DNA of 38,729 bases from Mastigamoeba balamuthi (lineage: Eukaryota; Evosea; Mastigamoebida; Mastigamoebidae). Below, in pieces: positions 19,438 through 29,570 of this stretch. Numbering within the stretch: position 1 is the stretch's first letter; each line of letters starts with the position of its first letter. The notes beneath the pieces are model-generated. The model was not told the origin of the DNA. It searched no databases and saw only the letters and a list, made by a program, of their open reading frames with translations. The stretch is from NCBI GenBank assembly GCA_902651635.1, contig CACRSC010001923.1, forward strand, positions 16,988 to 55,716, written 5' to 3'. Both the position numbers and the translations under genes were made by a program.

Positions 19438-21391
19438 ATGCTGAGCCCAGCGCTGGGCAAGCCCCGCGTGCAGGACCTCTCCTGCCGCCCCTACGAGGCG
19501 GCCAGCAGCGCCGCCAGCCAGCAGCTCGCCGCAGACCTCGCCTGCCTCGCCCCCGACTGCCAGGCCCAGCTCCGCGCAGAGCTCCTCGCGCTGCTCGGCC
19601 CCGCCCCCAAGGCACGCTCAGCGCGCTGCGCACAGGGCGGGAGGGAAATATCTCGCGAGATACGCGTATCTCCGGGATATCGCGATCTGACAAATCACGC
19701 CCCGGGGCGCGAATATCTAGATCGGGCTCTACGTCGGGCTGGGCGAGGAGGAGCGGCTCGCGCAGTGGCACGCGGCCCTGCCCCTTGCAGCAGCGTACGT
19801 GGCGAGCGGCCGCGGATCGCGGTGGTCGCGCGGGCTTGCGGGCGACGTCGCGGCTCTGCTCGACCCCGCGGACCTCTCGCGGCCCCACGCAGACGCCGCC
19901 CGCCTGCTGCGCTCGGCCGCCTCGCGGGCCCAGGGTGCCTCCCAGGTGTGGCGCAGCTCCGCGGGCCCCCACGCGCGCTCGCTGTCGCAGCGGCTGGCGG
20001 GCATCGCGGAGGCGTGCAGTTCCGCGGCCCGCGGACTCTGCGGTTCCGCGGAAACCCCGGGGGCGGCGCTGGCGGCCCGCGCGGCCGCTGCCCTGGCCGC
20101 CGGGGCGCCCGGGGTGGCGCGCGGGTACGCGGGGGCGCAGTGGGAGGCGTCCGAGGGCGGCGCCAAGGGCAGCGAGCTGTGGGCCCTCGGGGCCTCCGCG
20201 GACGGCGAGCTCGTCGTCGCCGCGGCCGTCGCCCCCGAGCCCGCGCTCGTCGGCGCCGCCGCGGCCGACGCGGAGCTGCGCGCGCGGGGCGGGGCCAGCG
20301 TGGCGTACACGCGGGAGTCGGGCCGCGTGCTCGCGCAGGCCCGCGAGTGCCGGACGGCCGTCGTCGTCGCGCTGCCCGCGGAGGCGCCCGCGGACCCCCT
20401 GGAGCTGCTGCCCAGCGACGCCCTCGAGGCGCTCTGCGCGGCGGCCAGGTACCCGCCGGGTGAGGGCGACGAGGCGCCCGACGCGCTGCTGCAGCGCCTG
20501 CTGGGCGAGCGCGGGTACCGCGACGTCTGCGACCCCCTCGTGTGGCTCCGCGGCGACGCAGCCCGCAGCGGCGGCCTCATCGTCCTCCGCGCGCCGCTGC
20601 CCCCGGCTCCCGACGCCCGCGTCTACACGTTCGCCAGGGGCGAGGACGCTGCCGCCGTCGCTCCCGCTCCCGCCCGCGCTCCGGCCGCCGCGGAGTCCTC
20701 GCCGTCGCCGTTGCCGACGCCCGTCGTTGCCGCGGAGCAGCGGACCGACGACACAGAGGCCCCCGCTGCCGCCGCTGCAGCCGCTGCGGACGAGGGAGAG
20801 GATGAGGAGGAGGAGGAGGCGGTGGCGGAGGAGCCGGAGGAGGGAGCGTGCCAGGCGGAGGAGGAGGAGGAGGGGGTGGCGGTGACGCCCACGCCCGACG
20901 GGGCCGAGGCGCTGTGGCCCTCCAGCCACGAGGGCTCCGCAGGCGACACGAGCGACCACGAGCAGCCCGCCGGCGCTGTCGACGACGGCGAAAACGACAG
21001 CGACCAGCGGGCCCAAGACGTCCCCGCTGCCTCACCTCAGGACGTCGTCGTCGACGATGCCGATGTCGAGGCCCTCGAGGACGCGGAAGCAGAGGCCCAA
21101 GCGCAAGAGGACGCCGACGACATGGAGGCCGGGAACCCCGAGCGGCACGTTGCCGCGGAGGAGGGCAGGGCGGCGGGCAAGCGGACGCTGGCGCAGGCCG
21201 AGTGCGAGGAGCGGTCGGCGCCTGCACGGGAAGGCAGCGGCGACGCGGCTGCTCAGCCGGCGCAGAAGAAGGCGCGCGTGCTGCCTGCCATCGACGACGA
21301 GCTACCGCCGCAGAGCAGCTCGCCGGTGCCCGCGGGTCCGCAGAAGAGGGCGAGCGGGTCGTTCCTCTCGAAGCTGCTGCGCAGGAAGTAA
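19438..21391 (+). CDS. Ala-rich protein with a long acidic region and basic tail, unknown function
   Basis: Two exons, 19438-19611 and 19721-21391 (614 residues). Exon 1 starts MLSPALGKPRVQ and ends CCCAAG before GCACGC, a GC donor. The acceptor is AATATCTAG, and exon 2 opens IGLYVGLGEEERLAQWH in phase. The N-terminal 300 residues look folded and Ala-rich, with GELVVAAAVAPEPALV and ECRTAVVVALPAEAP. I do not recognise a domain; the pattern resembles a small globular enzyme-like or regulatory domain. Residues about 330-560 are disordered and strongly acidic (EDEEEEEAVAEEPEE). The end is basic (GKRTLAQAE, QKKARVLP, SFLSKLLRRK), suggesting a nuclear protein such as a chromatin or nucleolar factor (inference). 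The stop codon overlaps an ATG (TAATG). Confidence 0.7.
19649..19662. repeat. TATC-N6-GATA palindrome in the GC-AG intron
   Basis: TATC-TCGCGA-GATA, a perfect 14-nt palindrome in intron 19612-19720. TATC-TCCGG-GATAT and TCGCGA follow closely. It shares the TATC/GATA arms and N6 spacing of the left-flank palindromes but has a CG-rich centre. Confidence 0.8.
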
Positions 21392-22110
21392 TGGCGTCCC
21401 GTCAGGACTGCTGCCCAAACTGCGGTTCTCTCCGTAAGCGCAACTACAGACCTTCGACAACGTTCCTATTGCCTCATGTTTGCACCTCATCACGGAGTTG
21501 CTGGCAACTCTCTACTGGCGTCCTTGTGTCCCCGCAGTCGGGCTGCCTCTGGAGCTGCTCGCTGCGGTTGTGGGAACGGGGAATGAAGACTGCCAGCCAC
21601 GCTGACCTGAAGGGCCTGTGCGGCGGCGCCCAGCGACGCTGCCAGCGTGTTGAAGGGGAAGCGCAGAGGGGCCGAGATTAGAACAGAACCATTGCTCGAG
21701 GCCTACAGGGAGTACAGGGAGGACAAGTCCTTCCTGGCATTCCTCAAGCAGTTCCACCGGTACAGATTTTCTCAGAAAGACCTGACAAGTCGGGACTTTT
21801 GGTGTGGATTGTATGTATCTCCAGCGCATTTTGGGGTAGATGGGGCACTGGATAATCAATTCTTCTCCACTCCGTGATCTCACCAGGAGGACAGGGCTCG
21901 TGCAGCGTCCCTGCTCACACGACATCCATCCCTTTCCACACCCAACATTTCATTCTCGAAATATCCACTCCCCACGTCAATTTCACCGGCCCTCAAGCAT
22001 ACACTGCGAGCATGCTGAAAAGACCTCATTAGTACACACGTTCATAAGCAGAGGCAACAACGACGCTTGCAGGATTTGTTGCATCAGAAAAATTAATAAC
22101 TCAGATTCTC
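21391..22110 (+). other. Region with weak coding signals after the acidic-protein gene
   Basis: An ATG overlapping the upstream stop opens a short frame (MASRQDCCPNCGSLRKRNY) with a CxxC pair. Further on, an open stretch (EPLLEAYREYREDKSFLAF, FHRYRFSQKDLTSRDFWCGL; about 21690-21830) looks protein-like. I could not join these into a gene. Either may be a small exon or decayed coding sequence. Confidence 0.25.
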
Positions 22111-22227
22111 TTGGATATTCTACTCTTTTTTGAAAAAGGCGCTGTTGGCTTCAACCCAGGAACTCTTTTTCTCTGCGCGCTCGATGCCTTCTGTTCAAGA
22201 GGAAGCCGCCATCCGCCTTCAAGCTCT

Positions 22228-23100
22228 ATGTGCCTTTTCCCTCGGCGTACGACACACTCCTCTCAATGGGACTCAGAAGCTTCTTCCGCCCAGACCCCCC
22301 TGTGCTCCCTTTTCTTCGGCGCTCTCGTCCAACCTGAGGTGTGCATACTCGCGGCGATTATCCTCTATGCTTCTGTGTACCGCGTACGCTGGGTGCTTGT
22401 TGCTACAAGGGTATTCCTCGGTTTCGTTGCTTTTATGTTTCATCTAGTCAACATTTCGGAACTATGGAACGCACTGTATCTACAAGGGTCCCATTCTAAC
22501 CCATTGCCTCAACACACGTGGGAAGTCATGCCAGTTGTTTTAAGCGGCACCGCATGTTTCCTTCGCTATGTCACGAATTCCGAACGTAAACTATCAGTTT
22601 TTCTGCTTGGAGCTCTTGCTGTTCGTGTTGCCTACATGCCGATTAACAACTCCTGGATGATATCTCTTTGGGCATTACTTTGCTTCATAGCCTCTCGATT
22701 CGCGTGTTCAGAGCAGGCAATACGGCGTACAACAGTGTGGAACTGGGCACTGACTGTGACATGCATGTTCATCGTCTTAGCACTCTATACAAGTCGTCCG
22801 TATAGAAGATATTTTTACATGGATGGAGTGGACAATCAGGTATTTCAGTTGGGTGTCATAGTTCTACTCGTACTTATGTGGCAGCCTCAACATGTTGGAA
22901 GTTGCTGTCCGATGCTTTGGATTGCTTTGTGCATAAGCCTTACATCAGCCTCGTTCTATCTCCACGCAATTTCACTGCTTATGGTCTGTTTCATCGATTT
23001 GCTGTTGTGTCTCACCAACAACCTCAATGCTGCAAGGCCTCCAAACAAAGGTCTGACCTATGTGTTATCACTTATCCCTTACATGGTGTTTATCCTTTGA
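22228..23100 (+). CDS. Multi-pass membrane protein, unknown family
   Basis: An intronless frame of 290 codons from the ATG at 22228 to TGA at 23098-23100, followed 24 bp later by AATAAA. The frame stays open upstream to 22111, and another frame has an ATG near 22183, so the start is uncertain. About eight to nine hydrophobic helices are visible, for example VCILAAIILYASVYRV, FLGFVAFMFHLVNI, VFLLGALAVRVAYM, MISLWALLCFIASRF, WALTVTCMFIVLALY, LGVIVLLVLMW and YVLSLIPYMVFIL. The loops are short with few charges. I recognise no transporter signature. The compact single-exon structure contrasts with the split genes around it. Confidence 0.65.
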   Translation: MCLFPRRTTHSSQWDSEASSAQTPLCSLFFGALVQPEVCILAAIILYASVYRVRWVLVATRVFLGFVAFMFHLVNISELWNALYLQGSHSNPLPQHTWEVMPVVLSGTACFLRYVTNSERKLSVFLLGALAVRVAYMPINNSWMISLWALLCFIASRFACSEQAIRRTTVWNWALTVTCMFIVLALYTSRPYRRYFYMDGVDNQVFQLGVIVLLVLMWQPQHVGSCCPMLWIALCISLTSASFYLHAISLLMVCFIDLLLCLTNNLNAARPPNKGLTYVLSLIPYMVFIL

Positions 23101-23124
23101 GACAACACCCCTTTCCCAAACTGA

Positions 23125-23130
23125 AATAAA
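23125..23130 (+). terminator. AATAAA polyadenylation signal
   Basis: Canonical AATAAA 24 bp after the stop codon of the membrane-protein gene; consistent with its 3' end. Confidence 0.55.
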
Positions 23131-23139
23131 GATCCTTCC

Positions 23140-25691
23140 TGTCTCTGCTGGGCTGACAGATATTCCATTACTGTAATCGGTCTCCTTAGATAGCTGTCAC
23201 TGCTGGTTGCTGAGGTTCCCCATGTACGTCTCCGACCCATTGACATCGTGAGCACCCCACAGCACCTGCACGTCTTGGTCGTGAATGCCTCATCTCACTC
23301 GCAGATAAGCATGCCGTGTCTTGGCGCCACGTACCCAAGGTACGTCCTGAACCCTGCAGTGCCTGAGGCTGAGGAGCTCCTTCACTGTCCAACACCCTAT
23401 CTTCCTACTGCAGCCCCCACAGCCCTTCTTGTGGACCATCTGCAAGACACAGAACCCAGGCAGCATGACAGTCTCGTCACAGTCACAGCACCAGCTTGTG
23501 ATAGAGCTCCAATGAGATTGTGAATGAGCTGCTCGAGGTGAGTGGCTGCTCTGTGCATGTGCCAGTGCCTGTGATGCCTCTTCTCCCTGCTGGCCTTGTT
23601 CGTGCACAGCCCTGCATCCTGGCACACACTGAGTTTGCAGCATTGGCGATGCACCCTCAGAGCTTTGCATTCATGAAAGGCGACCCATCTGCTGCTTCAG
23701 CCACTTGTGCACAAGGCCATCGGGGTCAGAACATGTGGTGAATGTCTGCACCCCTGGATCAATGCTCACCATGCCACTCCTCCTCAGTGCACTGCACCCT
23801 GTTGGGCAGTTGATCTCCATCTCTATCACCTCTGGCCTTGGGTATTGGACATGGGAGCAGCTGAGATCATTAACGGTACTTCCTCTCTGGAATGACGATC
23901 AGATACATGCCCAGGACCTTGTGGTACCAGATCCTGACATCTGAGATGAACTTGCCAGGCAGCAGCTTGGTACTCTTCAAGACTGGTGAACTGCTCATTA
24001 CATCATGGCCCGAGCATGGCTGAAACAGGTCCAGGTAGAACAGCAACCTGCTGGAATTGAGCTGCCTGGACCTGCTATCATTGGTCAACTCCGTCAGGTC
24101 CTTCCTGTGGCAGTCTTTGAACCTTCTCTTCTTGCCCTCTGGGCTGTTGGTGGACATGCTCTCACACATGCTCTTGACGGCCTTGAACACTTCCTGCATC
24201 ACGTCTTGTCCTTCCTGACCCTGTCTCACGCCTTCTTGTTCACTGAAACAGTGCACAGGTCCTTGTGTGTCACCCTGCACATGACACTGCTCACTTTCTT
24301 CATTGCTCAAAAACTGCCAAAAACGATTTCTGTCAGAGTTCCAGGTATTTCGGCGGTTCCTTTTGGCTTTCATTTTAAAATAACCTACTCTACAAGAAAA
24401 GAGCAAAAAAAAACGAATTTTAAACTTGAATATTGTAATAAATCAATCAATTCTTATCGGAAATCACTGCAGCAGACAGAGCTTCCTCTGTCTCTGAGCT
24501 CCTACAGTAAAGAAGACTGTCTGGAGCATCAGGGAACTCGAGTTTCTCTTCACTTGTCCATCACGTCCTCTGATTTCCCGATCTGGAAATGCAATCTCCT
24601 CTTTATTAAGCTGTATTACTGTCGTATGATTCATTCTAAACAACTTTTGAGTAATTAATCAATAAAAAGACATACAACCCTTTAATGACTGTAGCAATCT
24701 GTTCCTCTGTGTGAATGAGATTTCCTGCAAAGGCCTTCCGATGCTTCTAAGAAGATTTTTAGATATTAGCAAAGAAAACATGTACCTGCTTCCCCTGCCC
24801 AAAATTCCCATCGCACACTGAGTGGCCATGGCAAGGGCCATAGAGGTCGATCAAAAACAGCAGTGAAGATTCGTGCTTGATGAACAAGCTCCAAAAACCG
24901 AGTTTCTCCCAGTGGCTTAGACTGCCTTTTCATTGTGCAAAAAGGCCTCTCCAAATGTACCCCAGTCAGTAAACCGTAGTGTCTTTCTTCCAGACTGCAC
25001 AGCAGTGACTGAGAGAAGCCTTTTTTTCATTTCCTCTGCAGCTCAGCTATATTAATGTGAGAGAAAAAAGAGAAAAATCATACTGTTTGGCCACTTGGAG
25101 AATCGGTCTCTCTCCTCTTAGGCATCCTCTTGGGCCTCCTCTGCTTGTTCCTCTTGTGCTCAGATAGCAGATCAGGGAAGTTTATATCCTTGCGAACATG
25201 ACTGATTGTCCGTGCTGATAATTATGTTAAGCTTGCAATATCCCTGTTTTAGTCCTTACTATTAGAGACTTTTTGTAGACATGATAATAAAACCGTGATG
25301 ACAGGCAAGAATACATGCAGCATGCAATTCGAGCCTGGTCTCCTGCAGAGAAGTAGGAATTAAGCATCTGAAAACCCCCTAAGGGGTTTTCAATTCCTTC
25401 AATGTTCCACTTCTCACAGAGACACTGTAATGTTTCTTGTTTAAACAATTGTATAGCATTACTTACCTTCAGAAGATAGGCTGGATTCTCTTGCTGAATT
25501 TGTTCTTCTGGTCTCTGTCTTTTGGGAAGAACGACATAGAGAGGGTTCTGATGCAGTAAACACTCAGAGAATGTGCTTTATGCTTTCAGGAATCCATCAA
25601 CAGAACGAGGACCCCTATGTGAAGCTCTTTTGGCTGCATTCCTCCGTCCTGCCTCCTGCCTCTGTCGTTTTTTCTTGCTGGAGAGAGGCAT
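23140..25691 (-). pseudogene. Fanzor (eukaryotic TnpB-like RNA-guided nuclease), degenerate copy
   Basis: On the minus strand the Fanzor/TnpB landmarks appear in order. The N-terminus is basic (MPLSSKKKRQRQEAG; exons 25691-25602, 25547-25467, from 25424). The strand before RuvC-I reads SDVRIWYHKVLGMYLIVIP (near 23930). RuvC-I is MVSIDPGVQTFTTCSDPDGL, with the catalytic Asp codon at 23758-23760. A His/Arg-rich helix follows (SREKRHHRHWHMHRAATHLE), then HNLIGAL and TVMLPGFCVLQMVHKK. Next are RKIGCWTVKELLSLRHCR and a zinc-finger half, DEAFTTKTCRCCG (23258-23290), followed by VNGSETY. A DYSNG at about 23170 may be the RuvC-III remnant. Frame changes are needed after GALS and around the finger, and a TGA precedes DEAF, so this copy looks inactive. 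The RuvC-II Glu and second Cys pair are not identified. Fanzors are programmable DNA nucleases carried by eukaryotic transposons. Confidence 0.7.
25365..25400. repeat. Hairpin GAAAACCCC-N4-GGGGTTTTC in the Fanzor gene
   Basis: Nine-base perfect arms around CTAA, within or just after the third Fanzor exon. The arms resemble ciliate telomere units but occur only once, so a telomeric origin is unlikely. Confidence 0.6.
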
Positions 25692-26190
25692 CCAAATAAC
25701 TTTTGATGAATTACGGCTATGAAGGTGAAACAAGTACGAAATGTTGATCTCAATTTCTTGAAACTTTGCTACTTGTTTCAGTTCGACTGCCAGATTTCCT
25801 GCAAAGGAGTATCAAAAATGAAATTTGAATTGAAACTGTTCTGGAGCATCACCGTGATCAGTTTCGACCAGTATGATGCGTGGGATGAAGAGCCGGGTAC
25901 AGGCCCTCTTCCTTCTCACAATTACAGGAAGCACAGTGCTCGGGGCCCTGTGCTAGGGCCCCTGCTGCTGCACCACGCAAATGGCGCGGTTTTCAAAATA
26001 CTGAGTCAGAAGATATTTTGCCACAAATGAAAATTTCTGTTTCAGCTCCCTGGCGTTTATCTGCCAGTAGATTCCAGTAGAAATTGCTGAACATAAGCAA
26101 ATATATCCCCAAGACATGCCACTACATGATCCCTCAAGCCCTGACTGAATGCAAGGAAGGTAACTGATCGGGGGATTTATTGCACTGTTT
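25692..26190. other. Spacer upstream of the Fanzor gene
   Basis: No supported gene. Presumably contains the promoter of the minus-strand Fanzor copy; no transposon terminus recognised. Confidence 0.35.
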
Positions 26191-27480
26191 TCCACTGATT
26201 CTGAGCAAACTGAAAAGTGGGGGACATGCACCTCTTCCTCGACACAGGGCGCAGGTCACTCATTAACGACGCCCCCATCACACCAGCTGGACAAAGGAAG
26301 GCTGCAATCATGGAGTTGACAGGCAGTGAGATGACATCCCAGAGCTCCTGGCATGGATCAGCCACATCGGGCTGTGCATCTGCCTTGTCATGGATGAGTT
26401 CCCCAGTATACACTCTCTTGCCCGAGAATGAAGGCTCGTGCTGCGTGGTGCAAGTTTACTAGATGGGCCAGAGGGGTGGCCACTCAGATAACCTGGATGC
26501 TCACACCACAAAGCTGGACACGGCACTGCAAAATGCACTGCTGGTACCCCCTGGAGCATACCCCAATGACAAGAAGCTCGTGCTGATCATCTGCCATGAC
26601 CAGGATACTGCCAAGTACTCTCTGAGACATCTCTGCTGATGCTGTTGCATTGCAGTATGATAAAGCACTGGGTGCACACTATGCAGCTCATCTTCCAGGT
26701 TTAGGGGAACTTCCTGCAGGAAGTTACTTGGTCCAACTCCTGGCAAACACTCAGAAATTGTTCTTGCTTTTGGAGTGGACTCAGAAATCGGACCTAGTTC
26801 TGAGGAGAGCAGAGAGGGAAAGGGGGGGGGGCAGGAACTCTCGGCAGGTGCAAGCCACAGTGTGCATGACCGAGCACCACATTGCAATGCACATGGCCAC
26901 TGGCATGGAGATGCATGCAATGTAAACAGCACGTGGGCAGCACAAGCGGGTTGGTGCCCATGTTGAGCATGGCTGTGTGCTCATGGGCCTTAAGGTCAAG
27001 CTCTGTGTGGTGCCTGCATGGCCCTAGCACACGACGTTGCACAGGCACCACACAGTGGCCAGGATGATCAGTGCACAAGACCTCGAACCTGCAGATGGGC
27101 TGCAGGTGCTCCCACATGAACTCGGACGGATTCTTGGTGGCTGTTTATGGGCTTGCAAAGCTAGTCCTCTGGGGTGTCATACACAATCCAGAGGTGCTGC
27201 TGAATCCCAACACACCTCCACCTGATAGGCCCTTAAAGCCCTGAGCGGTCAGGTCCGTCTGGTGCACGAGCTTCACTCTTCACGTGACCCCAGGATCGCT
27301 CAGTTCCTGTCTCTTTGTGCCCAAACTGTGCATGAGTGGTATGCACACCACTCCGCTCCATTGGCCCCAGACTGTCAAGGGCCTAGGTGCATTCATAAAA
27401 TTTGAAGGGAGCTCCCGGTCAGCTATGCACAGAACTTGGTCACCTCCATGAATTCGTGCATGGAACGTGTCCTTGATGCT
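26190..27480. other. Possible decayed coding sequence, unassigned
   Basis: Both strands contain protein-like pieces interrupted by stops. Examples are VPPGAYPNDKKLVLIICHDQ on the plus strand near 26560, and MWEHLQPICRFEVLCTDHPG and APRPLTVWGQWSGVVCIPLM on the minus strand. Splice signals that would join them were not found. Upstream decayed sequence of the adjacent retroelement or another transposon is possible. Confidence 0.25.
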
Positions 27481-27507
27481 CAAGGGGACTACACTTGCTA
27501 CTAGGGA

Positions 27508-29160
27508 TCAGGACTTCTTCTGCTCTTGCCTACCCCCAGGCCCCAAGAACAACAAAGAAGTTGTGACAAAACTGTGGGGTGTCAGCCAATATTTGCCAGG
27601 ACTGAGTAGCCAGTCTTTCCATGTGCCATCCATTGTGTTCGACATGAAGTCCCATTGGAGCTCCAGATTGGTATTAAAGCGATATCCCATCCTGCTGAGG
27701 TTCGCTAGTACCAGGTGGCGTGCCAGTCCTTCTGCTTTTTTCCTGTTTATTTGCCACTCGCGGTTCCCTGCTGTGTGTATAAAGGATTCGTTCATAAGCA
27801 GGCCTATCTCTGCTGGAGTCCCCATGCCTAGTAGGATATTTCTCTCGGCATGTGAAAGGGTATCTATCCCATTGCGGGAAGTGTTGCCAGGGCTGAATAA
27901 CATGTCCTGCCGTGTTCGCAGTCAGCCTTATTTTCCCGAATTGTAATGTGAAGGGAAGGCCACAGTGAAATCTTCGTCGAGGTGTGGAAGTATTGACATG
28001 ATATCTGTCTCTGGCATGACACCATCCAGTGTCAGGGCATTGAGCCATTTCAGTGCTTCCTGTGCGCATTTTGCTCTGAATGACATCAGCCATGTTATGG
28101 AGCCCTAGCCCCCTTTGTCTAGTTGGTGTGAATACATGTCGTCTACTAATCATTTGTGGGCCCTAGTTTGCCTATCACCACGTTTTCCAGGGTATGCGGC
28201 AGTGACTCCAATAATATGTTATTCTGTGCCATAGTACTGGCGTGATATTGTGCCATTCCTTTGATGACCATATTAACAATGTAGATGCATTGCTCTAGGG
28301 ACAGTGATTTCTTTGTGCACATCCAGCTGCACTGCTCTAGAAGTATGTGTGTCATGGCAGATGCATCGAGAGCGTCCTTGCCCTGGGGGTCCAGGTGTAT
28401 GCCGAGGTATTTGTATGTGGTACCAGGTGGTACTGGTTCGACAGTGCCTTGTACAGTTATCATTGTGGGGGTTCGTCGTTTCTTGCATAAGTAGCACATT
28501 TCTTCGGGTTGTTGTGTAGCCCTGCCTCCTGCATGTCCATCACAGGTGTTCCAGCATCCGGGGTGTGTCTGCTAGTAGAACCATGTCATCTGCATATGCT
28601 AGCACCCCCCTCTTGGGGCCACGTATGTCTATGGCTTCAGGGTGTGTTTCAATTTGAAATTGGTGGGAATTAATGGCAAGGTTAAAAAGTGTGCAGGACA
28701 GTGGGTCTTCCTGTTGCTCCCCACAGTAAATGTTGACCCCGCTGTGGGGCCATGGGCCGTCCGGGATCGGGCCACTGTAGTGGAGTACAGGGCCATTATA
28801 TTACGTGCCAGGATGGGTCTGACGTTGTAGTACTGTAGCATGGCCTTAATGTGGTCTCGGTGTATAGAGTCTTATACTTTCTTTAGATCAATGTAAATTC
28901 CTATGACCTTCTGGTGTCGTCTGGTGGCTTCCTCTAATTGTTGGTAAAGGGCCCATATGATGTGTGTGGTTGAGTGGCCATCACGGAAGCCTTCCTGTGC
29001 ATTGGTCCAAATGTTGTGTTCTTCAAGTGTGCTGTATAGTCTCTTGTTGATTATTGTGGTGAAAAACTAATCTCACTTCATATAGTGTGATGGTAATTCC
29101 CGGGTTGAAAGCAATCTTCCCCTTGAAGATTGGCATTCTTTCGCCTCTAGTCCATGTCCG
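27508..29160 (-). pseudogene. Degenerate non-LTR retrotransposon reverse transcriptase
   Basis: Reading the minus strand from about 29140 downwards gives an ordered RT series. These are MPIFKGKIAFNPGITITLYE; INKRLYSTLEEHNIWTNAQ with EGFRDGHSTTHIIWAL; and VIGIYIDLKK followed by a stop and DSIHRDHIKAML (RT motif A, KKAFDS in live elements). Then come QQEDPLSCTLFNLAIN, GVLAYADDMVLLADTP (catalytic YADD, about 28580-28596), TTYKYLGIHLDPQG (thumb) and TPTRQRGLGLHN. After that a 130-residue open stretch (27903-27508, for example MGTPAEIGLLMNESF) continues. At least one TAA, one TGA and several frame changes interrupt it. No endonuclease or RNase H domain was recognised. It is a 5'-truncated or decayed LINE-type element; clade undetermined. 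Confidence 0.75.
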
Positions 29161-29474
29161 CAGGACTTGTTTGGCACCTGTCCATATGTTGTTTAGGTTC
29201 TTCAGCCATTGGTCATATCATGTGTCTGGGAATTGAGTTGATGGGCAGGAATTCCCCCGAAAAAGGTGTTAAATGCTGGCGGTTTTCGTCTCTTGGAAAA
29301 AAAGCGCTGTGTGTTGTGAGGTAAGCTCGGAATTAGCTGTTCCTCACAACACGAGCAGAGGGCCCATAAGAGAGTGTGTGTACAAAATCGCACACGATTC
29401 TGCATGGGCAGGACTGAGAACTGGGGCCTGGAACAAGGGGATAACAAGTCGGCAGTTATATCGGCAATTATTGT

Positions 29475-29570
29475 TGCTGGCACATGCTGTGCCACTGGCA
29501 TATAGCATGTGCCGCCAGCATATAGTATATGCCGCCAGCATATAGCATATGCTGCTGGCATATAAAGTGA
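29475..29570. repeat. Array of TATATGCC/GGCATATA-type hairpins
   Basis: Four to five tandem inverted modules (GCCACTGGCATATAG, GCCGCCAGCATATAG, GCATATGCTGCTGGCATATA) lie just downstream of the minus-strand gene ending at 29732. They belong to the palindrome family scattered through 29.4-37.3 kb. Confidence 0.8.

Noticed and set aside
19799-20885. Alternative Arg-rich frame opposite or within the acidic-protein gene
   Set aside because: Low-complexity Arg/Pro shadow of the Ala/Glu-rich real frame.
25365-25400. AAAACCCC/GGGGTTTT motif as an internal telomere
   Set aside because: Only one inverted pair, not a tandem array.
29475-29570. CRISPR-like array
   Set aside because: Units are inverted hairpins without unique spacers of constant length, and the DNA is eukaryotic.
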